A stretch of DNA of 60,117 nt from an uncultured Acidimicrobiales bacterium (GTDB lineage: Bacteria > Actinomycetota > Acidimicrobiia > Acidimicrobiales > CADCTF01): NCBI GenBank assembly GCA_902805655.1, contig CADCTF010000086.1, forward strand, positions 1 to 60,117, written 5' to 3'. The notes beneath the pieces are model-generated. The model saw nothing but the letters and a program-made list of their open reading frames with translations. It ran no database searches and was not told the DNA's origin. Within the stretch, counting starts at the first letter, position 1; every line of letters begins with the position of its first letter. Positions 1 through 7,515 of the stretch are shown in pieces. A program made the position numbers and the translations under genes.

Positions 1-618
1 GAAGGCCTCCGGCGGCGCGGAGGCCCGCATCCCGCCGAGCAGGTCGGTCCGGTCGTCGACGTTCATCGCCGGGAGCATGAAGGCGAGCGAGCGCACCATC
101 TCTTCCGGCGGGATCGACGAGACGATGGCGATGTGGATGCCAAGGCACGCTTCCGGGCCGACGGCGTCCTCGAGCGCCGGCATGACGACGCGCTCCTCGA
201 GGTCCTGGTGGATGAGGTACTCGCTGGTGAAGGCGGCGAGGTCGAGGTGGAGCAGCTGCATCGTCCGGCGCTCGTCGCCCGCCTCGACCACGGCCGACGC
301 GAGGTCGAGGATGCGGGCGAACCGGCCCTCGAGATGGTCATGGTCGGCGACGAGCCGCTCGGTCAAGTCGGGCAGATGGGCTTCGAGGACGGGGTTGATC
401 GCAGTGTCCTCGTGCTCCGCGTGGGACTCGAGCACGCGGCTCACGTCGGCGACGTGGGCGGCGAGCGCAGCGCGTCCCATCGCGTCGCCCGGGTCGGTGC
501 GCCCGGCAGTCCCGACGAGGGAGAAGAGCTCGGCGCGGATGCCCTTGTGGATGTTGCCGTAGAGGTCGAAGACGGCGAGGCGGAAGGTGTCGGTCGGGCG
601 GTTCTCGACGATGGTCAC
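1..618 (-). CDS. Hemerythrin HHE-domain protein (3' end outside window)
   Basis: A GTG at 618 preceded by GAGGAGA opens a frame of 206 codons that is still open at base 1, so the C-terminus is missing. The translation has the spaced hemerythrin ligand pattern: His in NIHKGIR, HAEHED about 60 residues later, DHDH, then HQDLEE. The family binds a non-heme di-iron centre and is used for O2, NO or redox sensing or for iron storage. It lies divergent to two flavin split-barrel genes, the second of which carries a GAF domain, so a redox or gas-sensing role is reasonable but inferred. No membrane segment or extra domain is seen in the visible part. Confidence 0.82.
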   Translation of the reverse strand, partial: MTIVENRPTDTFRLAVFDLYGNIHKGIRAELFSLVGTAGRTDPGDAMGRAALAAHVADVSRVLESHAEHEDTAINPVLEAHLPDLTERLVADHDHLEGRFARILDLASAVVEAGDERRTMQLLHLDLAAFTSEYLIHQDLEERVVMPALEDAVGPEACLGIHIAIVSSIPPEEMVRSLAFMLPAMNVDDRTDLLGGMRASAPPEAF

Positions 619-769
619 GGGGTTCTCCTCGGATCGATGGCGCCCGGAGTGGACGTCAGCGCTGATTTCGATGGTGAGGCATCTCCACGAGGCCCGCGGC
701 TCAGAGTTCCGGCACGAAATGCTAAGAAAACCTTTCGCCGCGGGATCGGCGGTGCGAGATGGGAGCCCT

Positions 770-1249
770 GTGTTCGACGAGGCGATGTGCGCCTTCTTTT
801 CGTCCGGTTGCTCGCTCATCGTCGGCGGGCTCACCCCTGAGGGAGAGCCGTTCGCCACCCGTGCGTGGGGCCTCCGGTTCCCTGACGGTGCCGGGTCCGA
901 CCGAGTCCGGATCGTGCTGGGGGCCGCCGAGCTCGACCGGCTGGCGGTCGCGGCGGGCGGTGGCGGCGAGCTGGCCGCCACCGGGGCCAACGTCCTCTCC
1001 CTCCACTCTGTCCAGCTCAAGGGCGAGGTCGACTCGATCGAGGCCGTGACCGAGGAGGACCTCGAGCAGCACCGCCGCTTCTGCGACCTGTTCTTCGCCG
1101 ACGTCGAGCGTATCGACGGCACCGAGCGATGGCTGATGGACCGGCTCGTGCCCGAGGACCTCGTCGTCGTGGTGCTCCGCGTCCGCCGGCTGTTCGACCA
1201 GACTCCCGGTCCGCGCGCCGGACGGCCCCTCGCCGCGGGCCCGGCATGA
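770..1249 (+). CDS. Pyridoxamine-phosphate-oxidase-like flavin split-barrel protein
   Basis: The GTG at 770 is preceded by GGGAG and gives a 159-residue protein beginning VFDEAM. It has the small single-domain beta-barrel look of the PNPOx-like/FMN-binding family: a short N-terminal helix, strand-rich middle and an acidic helical tail. I cannot see a specific substrate signature. Its stop overlaps the ATG of the next gene (ATGA), so the two are translationally coupled. That gene starts with a second PNPOx-like domain, so the pair probably acts together. Earlier in-frame starts exist upstream, but they would place non-family-like residues before the domain. Confidence 0.6.
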   Translation: MFDEAMCAFFSSGCSLIVGGLTPEGEPFATRAWGLRFPDGAGSDRVRIVLGAAELDRLAVAAGGGGELAATGANVLSLHSVQLKGEVDSIEAVTEEDLEQHRRFCDLFFADVERIDGTERWLMDRLVPEDLVVVVLRVRRLFDQTPGPRAGRPLAAGPA

Positions 1250-2622
1250 GCGGCGAGATCGACCTCCGCCGCCTCGAGCGGTGCTTTGCCGGCGCCATCC
1301 CTGCCGTCATCTGCACGCGCTCGGCCGCGGGCGAACCGAACATCACCTACCTGTCGAAGGTCGAGCTGGTGGACGACCAGCGGGTGGCGCTGTCGAACCA
1401 GTTCCTCTCGAAGACGGCGACCAACCTGGCCGAGCACCCGCGAGCGAGCGTCATCCTGCTCGACCCCGCCACCCACGACGAGTACCGGCTCACCCTCGCC
1501 TACGAGCGGACGGAGCGCCGGGGAAGGGTGTTCGAGCAGCTGCGGCGGGACGTCGACGCCATCGCCGCCCTCTCGGGGATGCAGGACGTGTTCCGCCTGC
1601 GCGCCGCCGACATCTACCGCGTCGTCGAGCTGGAGGTCGTCCCTCCCAACCAGCGGCGCGACGGCACGAGCGGCGCCGCCCCCGCCCCGGCCGTCGATGC
1701 GGGTCCGGGCGTGACACGCCTCGCCGCCCTCGGCGCCCGGATCAGCCGCTGCGCTGACCTGGACACGCTCGTGCGCGTGACCGTGGACGGGCTCGCGGAG
1801 CTGCTGGGATACCAGCACACGTCGCTGCTCCTCCTCGACGAGCGCGGCGAGCGGCTCTTCACGATCGCCAGCCACGGCTTCGAAGCCGAGGGCGTCGGTT
1901 CCGAGATCCCGCTGGGCGAGGGGGCGGTCGGCATCGCCGCGGCCCAGGGCTCGCCGGTACGAGTGGGCAACCAGCTCCAGATGACGAAGTACTCCCGCAG
2001 CGTCCGCCGCTCCTACGAGGAGACAGGCGAAGTTCGGCCCGGGCGAGAGGTAGCGGTGCCTGGCCTGTCGAACGCCGACAGCCGGCTCGCCGTCCCCGCC
2101 CTCGCCATGGGCCAGCTCGTCGGCGTCCTCGTCACCGAGAGCCGGCGTCCGGCTGCCTTCACCGACATCGACGAGGCCGCCCTCACGATGGTCGCGTCCA
2201 TCGTCGCCGTGGCGGTCGAGGCGGTGCGAGCAGAGGAGCGCGTGGCCGCCGCCACCTCGCCGGCCCCGGCCGCCGCCGGTGTGAACCGCGGCGGCCGGCT
2301 GACGCGCGTCCGGTTCTTCGAGGTCGACGGCAGCACGTTCCTCGACGGTGACTACCTCATCAAGGGGGTGGCCGGCCGGATCCTCTGGTCGCTCCTGCAG
2401 CAGCACGAGGCGGACGGGCGGATCGAGTTCACCAACCGGGAGGTCCGCCTGGACCCGAGCCTCGCCCTGCCCGACTTCCGGGACAACCTCGAGAGTCGGC
2501 TGATCATGCTCAAGCGACGGCTGGAGGAGCGCGAGGCCCCCGTCCGCATCACCAAGACCGGGCGCGGCCGGTTCCGCCTCGAGGTCGACGGACGCCTCGC
2601 CCTGGAATCCGTCGGGGCGTAG
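1246..2622 (+). CDS. PNPOx-like + GAF + winged-helix-like sensor protein
   Basis: This 458-residue protein starts at an ATG that overlaps the previous stop. Residues about 1-140 form a PNPOx-like split barrel (PAVICTRSAAGEPNITYLS, then SNQFLSKTATNL). Residues about 160-340 are a GAF domain (TRLAALGARISRCADLDTL, LLLLDERG, IPLGEGAVGIAAAQG). The last 100 residues have a helical segment followed by a basic hairpin (VRITKTGRGRFRLEV) that resembles an OmpR-type winged helix; this part is a weaker call. The order suggests a flavin- or ligand-responsive transcription factor. Together with the coupled PNPOx gene and the divergent hemerythrin, it forms a three-gene redox/gas-sensing cluster by inference. 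Confidence 0.65.
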   Translation: MSGEIDLRRLERCFAGAIPAVICTRSAAGEPNITYLSKVELVDDQRVALSNQFLSKTATNLAEHPRASVILLDPATHDEYRLTLAYERTERRGRVFEQLRRDVDAIAALSGMQDVFRLRAADIYRVVELEVVPPNQRRDGTSGAAPAPAVDAGPGVTRLAALGARISRCADLDTLVRVTVDGLAELLGYQHTSLLLLDERGERLFTIASHGFEAEGVGSEIPLGEGAVGIAAAQGSPVRVGNQLQMTKYSRSVRRSYEETGEVRPGREVAVPGLSNADSRLAVPALAMGQLVGVLVTESRRPAAFTDIDEAALTMVASIVAVAVEAVRAEERVAAATSPAPAAAGVNRGGRLTRVRFFEVDGSTFLDGDYLIKGVAGRILWSLLQQHEADGRIEFTNREVRLDPSLALPDFRDNLESRLIMLKRRLEEREAPVRITKTGRGRFRLEVDGRLALESVGA

Positions 2623-2690
2623 GGGCGGTGAACGTGACAGGAAGAGCGGCGCTCACGGTGGGACCACCATCGGGCGCACGACTGGACTGG

Positions 2691-2761
2691 AGCGGGTGAC
2701 GAGAATCGAACTCGCGTTCTCAGCTTGGGAAGCTGATGTTCTGCCGCTGAACTACACCCGC
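2691..2761 (-). tRNA. tRNA-Gly (anticodon CCC)
   Basis: On the minus strand the sequence folds into a complete cloverleaf: acceptor GCGGGTG pairs with CACCCGC, the D arm is GTTC/GAAC, the anticodon stem TCAGC/GCTGA carries the loop TTCCCAA (anticodon CCC), and the T arm is GCGAG-TTCGATT-CTCGT. The discriminator is T and CCA is not encoded. Confidence 0.95.
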
Positions 2762-2793
2762 GAAGAGGGCGTCACTGTAGCGTGACGCCCACC

Positions 2794-3363
2794 ATGATCC
2801 TCTCCGACCGAACGATCCGCGAGGAGCTCGAGAGGGGGCGGATCATCATCGAGCCGCTGCGCGACTCGTGCATCCAGCCCTCGTCCGTCGACCTCACGCT
2901 CGACCGGTACTTCCGGGTCTTCCGCAACCACACGATGCGGGTCATCGACGTCAAGGAGGACCAGGAGGAGCTCACCGAGCTGGTCGAGATCAAGGAGGAT
3001 GACGTCTTCATCCTCCACCCCGGCGAGTTCGTGCTCGGCTCCACGGCCGAGCGGGTCGCCCTGCCCGACGACCTGGTCGCCCGGCTCGAGGGGAAGTCCT
3101 CCCTGGGCCGGCTGGGCCTGCTCATCCACAGCACCGCCGGTTTCGTCGACGCCGGGTGGGACGGGCACCTGACCCTCGAGCTCTCCAACGTGGCCAACCT
3201 GCCCATCACCCTCTACCCGGGCATGAAGATCGGCCAGATCAGCTTCCTGCAGATGACCACGCCGGCCGACAACCCCTACGGGTCGGCGGCGGTCGGCTCG
3301 AAGTACAAGGGCCAGCGAGGCCCCACACCCAGCCGGTACTTCGAGAACTTCGGGAGCCGGTAA
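2794..3363 (+). CDS. dcd: dCTP deaminase
   Basis: A 189-residue Dcd that makes dUTP (or dUMP in bifunctional enzymes) for thymidylate synthesis. It starts [11 protein letters not shown] like the family; a GTG 12 bases upstream is possible but would add an atypical leader. Visible motifs are [10 protein letters not shown] near residue 30, KSSLGRLGL near 101-109, [11 protein letters not shown] at 112-122 and the catalytic Glu in LTLELSN (E129). The [14 protein letters not shown] tail is the nucleotide-closing C-terminus. The HSTAGF segment resembles mycobacterial Dcd, which also has dUTPase activity, so bifunctionality is plausible. It follows tRNA-Gly, which is on the opposite strand. Confidence 0.95.
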   Translation: MILSDRTIREELERGRIIIEPLRDSCIQPSSVDLTLDRYFRVFRNHTMRVIDVKEDQEELTELVEIKEDDVFILHPGEFVLGSTAERVALPDDLVARLEGKSSLGRLGLLIHSTAGFVDAGWDGHLTLELSNVANLPITLYPGMKIGQISFLQMTTPADNPYGSAAVGSKYKGQRGPTPSRYFENFGSR

Positions 3364-3423
3364 CCCATTCCGGCACGGCGGGCCGTAGCCCGGCATCGCC
3401 GCCTCGTCGCCGCGGCTGCGTCG

Positions 3424-3996
3424 GTGACGCTGGCCTTCCTGTCTTACGGCATGGCCACCGGGTCGGGTCTGGCCGTTCCCTACGCCGTCATCGTCCTCGG
3501 CGGCGCGCTGCTCGTCGCGGCCCTCGAACCGGACGACGGCTACACCCGCCTCGCGCTCACCGGCCTCTGCCTCTGGGCGTTGGGCCACCTGGCCGGCGGC
3601 ATCATCGGCATCGGCGACGGCCGCACCCTCTACAACTCGCTGCTGCCTGGGCAGATCCACTTCGACAACGTCGTGCACTTCGTCGGCTTCGGCACCTCGG
3701 GCCTGCTCTGGTGGGAGGCGACGCGTCCGTGGCTCCCCGTGCCGAAGGGGCACGAGATCGGCGCCGGTGTCGCGGTGTGGCTGGCCGGCATGGGCGTGGG
3801 CGCGCTCAACGAGCTGATCGAGTACGTCCTCACGCTCGTCCTCGAGGAGACGAACGTCGGCGGCTTCCACAACACCGGGCGTGACCTCATCGCCAACTGC
3901 CTCGGAGCCGGTGTTGCCGGCGCCGTCGTCGTCCGGCGGCTCAGGCGAACAGCGCCGGCCAGCGCTCCCGAGGCCGCAGGAAGTGCTCGAGGTTGA
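3424..3996 (+). CDS. Multi-pass membrane protein, YjdF/DUF2238-like
   Basis: Roughly 190 residues with about five hydrophobic segments. The motif QIHFDNVVHF, the acidic ALNELIEYVL and the terminal DLIANCLGAG stretch resemble the YjdF/DUF2238 family of small inner-membrane proteins, whose function is unknown. The GTG at 3424 is the first canonical start, but the frame is open back to the dcd stop and the basic stretch before it (RRAVARHRR) looks like a natural cytosolic leader; a non-canonical ATT at 3367 is possible. The 3' end overlaps the convergent kinase-like gene by 56 bp. Confidence 0.6.
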   Translation: MTLAFLSYGMATGSGLAVPYAVIVLGGALLVAALEPDDGYTRLALTGLCLWALGHLAGGIIGIGDGRTLYNSLLPGQIHFDNVVHFVGFGTSGLLWWEATRPWLPVPKGHEIGAGVAVWLAGMGVGALNELIEYVLTLVLEETNVGGFHNTGRDLIANCLGAGVAGAVVVRRLRRTAPASAPEAAGSARG

Positions 3997-4957
3997 CCCA
4001 GGACTCCGCCACATCGGCGGTGTCGAGATGCGGACTGCTGAACAGGGCGACGTAGCCGGCGACCTCGGCCAGATCGAACCACAGGCGGTAGAAGGCGAGC
4101 GCATCCGGGTCGAGCTCGATGCCCGTCGCCTCGGCGTAGGCGGCGAGGATCGATCCGTCACCGGCGTCGAGGTCCCACAGATCCCGCTCGGGCGGCGCAC
4201 CGAGCGCCGTGTCCCAGTCGACCAGCAGCAGTCCGTCCTCACCGACCAGCACGTTGCCCGCATGAGGCTCGCCGTGGGTCACGACCATGCGCTCCGGCCG
4301 GGCGAGCACCGCGGCGCCGAGGCGGTCGTACGCGGCGAGGAGGTGCTCCACCTCGGAGGCATGGGCCGCCAGCCGCGTCCGACACTGCTCGCCGTACGGG
4401 CCCGTGTCCCACGGATCGCCCAGCCGCTCGATGGCGTCGAGGAGCTCGACCCGCCCCGGCAGTGTGCCGTCGTCCCGCGCCAGGCGTTCGAGCGCCGCCG
4501 GGCCTGCTCGGTGCAGTTCGACGACCAGCTCCAGCACGGCTTCCCGATCCGCCATCGTGGAGTACTCGCCGTCGGCGCTCACGGGCTCGGCGTCGAGCAG
4601 CGGGTGGACCACGAGCGAGTACCGGTCATCCAACCGGTGCAGCAAGGACCCGTCGGCGGCCGGCAGTGGTGCTACGACGAACGCCAAGTTGGCGACGTCG
4701 CGCAGGGCCCGCACGCCGGAGAACGTGCGGGCGGCCCGGTCGAAGACAGCGTCGGTGGTGTCCGCGGGGGAGCGGCGACGGCGGGCCAGATCGTCGACGG
4801 TCACGAAGCGGCTCTCGCCGGTGGCGTCCGCGGCCACCCAGTGATGCGAGCCGAACCCGACGGGCGCATAGGTCAGCCCCACCGCGTCGAAACCCCATCC
4901 GGTCGACAGCGCCTCGTGCAGCCGGGCCTCATCGAGGTCGGTCGGCCGAGTCCGCAC
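3941..4957 (-). CDS. Aminoglycoside-phosphotransferase-family kinase-like protein
   Basis: A 338-residue APH-fold protein. The C-lobe carries the Brenner motif as HGEPHAGN (H228 to N235) and the metal-binding LLVDWDTALG (D247). The usual catalytic Asp of HGDxxxxN is Glu here (E230), which makes strict kinase activity uncertain. The substrate cannot be told from sequence; many actinobacterial members are not antibiotic-resistance enzymes. The GTG at 4957 is chosen because a TACGCT element ends six bases before it and there is no Shine-Dalgarno, the leaderless pattern seen elsewhere in this window. Confidence 0.75.
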   Translation of the reverse strand: MRTRPTDLDEARLHEALSTGWGFDAVGLTYAPVGFGSHHWVAADATGESRFVTVDDLARRRRSPADTTDAVFDRAARTFSGVRALRDVANLAFVVAPLPAADGSLLHRLDDRYSLVVHPLLDAEPVSADGEYSTMADREAVLELVVELHRAGPAALERLARDDGTLPGRVELLDAIERLGDPWDTGPYGEQCRTRLAAHASEVEHLLAAYDRLGAAVLARPERMVVTHGEPHAGNVLVGEDGLLLVDWDTALGAPPERDLWDLDAGDGSILAAYAEATGIELDPDALAFYRLWFDLAEVAGYVALFSSPHLDTADVAESWVNLEHFLRPRERWPALFA

Positions 4958-4963
4958 CGAGGC

Positions 4964-4969
4964 AGCGTA
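4964..4969 (-). promoter_or_regulatory. Leaderless -10 for the APH-like gene
   Basis: TACGCT on the minus strand, six bases before the GTG at 4957. No clear -35 is seen. Confidence 0.5.
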
Positions 4970-5038
4970 TGACCGTTGCGACGCCGCCCCGCTGTCCCGC
5001 AGGAGCGGATGCCTCGGAGGCGCGACGATGAGTGGGCC

Positions 5039-5521
5039 ATGACCCAGTTCAGCGACCTCCTCACCGCCAACCACGCCTACGCCGCCGCCCGGGCCAACGT
5101 CGCCGACGCCCGCCCCGGCCGGCGCCTGGCCGTCGTCACCTGCATGGACGCCCGCATCGACGTGTTCGCCGTGCTGGGCCTGCACCTCGGGGAGGCCCAC
5201 GTCATCCGCAACGCCGGCGGCCGGGTCACCGACGACGTGTTGCGAAGCCTGGCGCTGTCCACCCACGTCCTGGGTGTCGAGGTCCTGGTCGTGATGCAGC
5301 ACACCAAGTGCGGCCTGGCCGGGATCACCGACGAAGAGCTACGGGCCCTCACCGGCGCCGATCTCGGGTTCCTGCCCATCGACGACCACGCCGCCGCCCT
5401 CCGGGAGGACATCGAGCTCCTCGCCACGAAGCCGTATCTCGTGCCGCTCAAGGCCATCGCCGGCTTCGTCTACGACGTCGAGAGCGGAGAGATCGCCGAC
5501 GTCGTCCGCTGGGAGCGGTAG
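5039..5521 (+). CDS. Beta-class carbonic anhydrase
   Basis: A 160-residue beta-carbonic anhydrase that interconverts CO2 and bicarbonate. The zinc and catalytic residues are visible: C35, D37 and R39 in TCMDAR, and H88 and C91 in HTKCG. The conserved HVIRNAGG lies at 54-61. Length and pattern match the small mycobacterial Rv1284 type rather than the 220-residue plant/E. coli Can type. ATG 5039 gives the family-like N-terminus MTQFSDLL; frames open further upstream add an Arg-rich segment without a ribosome site. Its last 183 bases are overlapped on the other strand by the end of the nitrilase-family frame. Confidence 0.92.
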   Translation: MTQFSDLLTANHAYAAARANVADARPGRRLAVVTCMDARIDVFAVLGLHLGEAHVIRNAGGRVTDDVLRSLALSTHVLGVEVLVVMQHTKCGLAGITDEELRALTGADLGFLPIDDHAAALREDIELLATKPYLVPLKAIAGFVYDVESGEIADVVRWER

Positions 5522-6367
5522 CCCCTTCCCGCTCGGGTTCCACAGCCGAAGGAAAGCCCGGGTGACGGCCGGGTTGGTGTAGCCGTCCCATCCTCTTGGC
5601 CCACGCGGGCCCGGGTCCACCTGCACATCGGCGATCAACAAGCACTCCCGGTCCGGAGGCGCGGCAGCCAGCACGGTGCCGTCCGGGCCGACGATCCGGG
5701 TGCTGCCCAGCGCGAACCTCTCGCCCTGCCGCCCGGCGATGTCGGCGACCACCACGGTGGTCGAGTTCTCGACCGCCCGGGCCACGGGCAGGTTCTCGCC
5801 TCGGGCGCGGAGCCCGTCGGCCGCAGCTGGGCTACCGAGGTGGCCGCTGTTGGTGGGCACGAAGACGACGGCCGCCCCTCTGGCTGCGAGCACCCGGGCC
5901 GGCTCCGGGTACCAGATGTCGTTGCAGATCATCACCCCGTACCCGAGCAACCCGTGGTGGAAGACCGGCAGCTCGACGCCGGCCTGGACGACGGTGCGGT
6001 AGCCCGGGAACACCTTGCGGTAGACGCCCACCAGCTCGCCGGACGTGACGACGGCGGCCGAGTTGAAGATGTCGCCTCCTGTATCGCGCTCGGTGAAGCC
6101 GACGATGACCGTCATCGCAGTGTCCATGAGCGGGCGCAGCACCTCGTGCACCTCACCGTTGTCCACTCCGATGGCGACGTCTTCCGGCGACTGCCCGTCC
6201 GACTCGTGGGCCAGACCGCCGAGTACCGCTTCGGGGCAGCACAGCACCTCGACGGCCTGCCGCTCGCACGACGCCACCTGTTTCACGATGAGGCCGACGG
6301 CCTCGAACGAGCCGAACGTCAGGTACGGGGCTTGGTAGGCGGCGACCCGCACCTTCGTTCCGTCCAC
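5339..6367 (-). CDS. Carbon-nitrogen hydrolase (nitrilase superfamily)
   Basis: A 342-residue member of the nitrilase superfamily with the Glu-Lys-Cys triad at E46 (CCPEAVLGG), K118 (YRKVFP) and C148 (MICNDIWYPE). These enzymes hydrolyse amides or nitriles; the substrate is not clear. Conserved sequence ends near residue 282 (LRLWNPSGKG). The remaining 60 residues are antisense to the carbonic anhydrase and have no family similarity that I recognise, so the natural stop may have been lost. GTG 6367 is leaderless: TACTGT ends six bases before it. It is divergent from the GNAT gene with only 23 bases between the starts. Confidence 0.85.
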   Translation of the reverse strand: MDGTKVRVAAYQAPYLTFGSFEAVGLIVKQVASCERQAVEVLCCPEAVLGGLAHESDGQSPEDVAIGVDNGEVHEVLRPLMDTAMTVIVGFTERDTGGDIFNSAAVVTSGELVGVYRKVFPGYRTVVQAGVELPVFHHGLLGYGVMICNDIWYPEPARVLAARGAAVVFVPTNSGHLGSPAAADGLRARGENLPVARAVENSTTVVVADIAGRQGERFALGSTRIVGPDGTVLAAAPPDRECLLIADVQVDPGPRGPRGWDGYTNPAVTRAFLRLWNPSGKGLPLPADDVGDLSALDVVDEAGDGLERHEIRLRGEELDVLPEGGGVVVDGQEPEIGAGEGP

Positions 6368-6373
6368 GGCCGA

Positions 6374-6383
6374 ACAGTACGGT
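6374..6383. promoter_or_regulatory. Overlapping divergent -10 elements (nitrilase / GNAT)
   Basis: The ten bases ACAGTACGGT read TACTGT on the minus strand (6374-6379) and TACGGT on the plus strand (6378-6383), sharing the central TA. The minus element lies six bases from the nitrilase GTG and the plus element seven bases from the GNAT GTG, so both mRNAs would be leaderless. Confidence 0.6.
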
Positions 6384-6390
6384 GCGACCG

Positions 6391-7395
6391 GTGACGTCGG
6401 CGGAGATGCCCACGCAGGTCGACGGGCTGGTCCTGCGCCCCCTCGGGCCCGGCGACGCGAATGCCTACTTCGCAGCGGTGCGCGCGAGTCGCGACCACCT
6501 CGCGCGTGGCGGCTACGAGTGGGCCCGATCCGCCTCTCGAGAGCAGGTCGCGGGATACCTCGAGGACCCGCAGGACTCGAACACCCGCTTCGGTGTGTGG
6601 CGGCGTGGGCTGTTCGTCGGCCGAGTCGACCTCATGCCCGTCGCCCCGCCCCGGTACTCGATCGGCTACTGGTTGGCCGAGCACGCAGTCGGTCACGGCT
6701 GGGCCACCGCCGCGTGCCGGGCGGCTCTCCACTACGCCCGTTCGATGCTCGAGGCGACCGACGTCTTCGCCGGCATCAACCACGGAAACACGAGGAGCGT
6801 CGCCGTCGTGCGCCGGCTCGGCTTCGAGCACGTCGTCGACTTCGCCACCTACCAGCGCTTCCATCTGCGCCTCGACGGCCGCTCACCGAATGAGGACACG
6901 GCGGCGGTCACCATCCGCCCGGCGACGCCACAGGACGAGCCCATCCTGCGCCGCCACCTCGTCCAGGCCGCCAGCTGGGACCCGACCCGCACGCCCCGCT
7001 CGGCCGAGGACACCCTCGCCGACGACCACAACGCGCGCTACGTCGAGGGCTGGGGACGCAACGGCGACTTCGGGGTGGTGGCCGAAGACGCGGCGACCCG
7101 TCCCCTCGGGGCGGCATGGTGCCGGCTCCTGCCCGCGGCGCGACCCGGGTACGGATTCGTGGCCGACGACATCCCAGAGCTCAGCATCGCCGTCCTGGCG
7201 GAGCGAAGGGGCCAGGGCATCGGCGCCCGCTTGCTGGCCGCCATCGAGCTCGAGGCGATCCGCCGCGGCGTCCGAGCGGTCAGCCTCAGCGTCGAGCTGC
7301 CCAACCCAGCGATGCGCCTCTACGAGCGATCCGGCTACGCAGTGGTGGAGGTTGCCGCCGGGGCGGCGACGATGTTGCGGCCTTTGTCGGCCTAG
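6391..7395 (+). CDS. Tandem double GNAT acetyltransferase
   Basis: A 334-residue protein with two GNAT folds. Residues about 10-155 resemble RimJ/RimL N-acetyltransferases (LVLRPLGPGDANAY, YSIGYWLAEHAVGHGWAT, INHGNTRSVAVVRRLGF). Residues about 170-334 form a second GNAT with the acetyl-CoA loop ERRGQGIGARLLAAIE and the closing NPAMRLYERSGY. The substrate is unknown. Of three possible starts (GTG 6382, GTG 6391, ATG 6406), GTG 6391 is preferred because TACGGT ends seven bases before it, giving a leaderless start; the GTG at 6382 would lie inside the -10 element. Confidence 0.85.
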   Translation: MTSAEMPTQVDGLVLRPLGPGDANAYFAAVRASRDHLARGGYEWARSASREQVAGYLEDPQDSNTRFGVWRRGLFVGRVDLMPVAPPRYSIGYWLAEHAVGHGWATAACRAALHYARSMLEATDVFAGINHGNTRSVAVVRRLGFEHVVDFATYQRFHLRLDGRSPNEDTAAVTIRPATPQDEPILRRHLVQAASWDPTRTPRSAEDTLADDHNARYVEGWGRNGDFGVVAEDAATRPLGAAWCRLLPAARPGYGFVADDIPELSIAVLAERRGQGIGARLLAAIELEAIRRGVRAVSLSVELPNPAMRLYERSGYAVVEVAAGAATMLRPLSA

Positions 7396-7515
7396 CGACC
7401 GGCCCGTCGGATTTCGGCGCGGAGAGCCGCACAAGGGCGCCGGGCGCCGCGCCGATGAAGGCCCGGTGAATCGGTCAGCTCACCCCCGGCCGACCAGCTG
7501 CTCGGCCGGGCACCG

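Noticed and set aside
3941-5302. A longer start for the APH-like gene, reading antisense over the carbonic anhydrase
   Set aside because: The extra N-terminal 115 residues are antisense shadow; the TACGCT box fixes GTG 4957.
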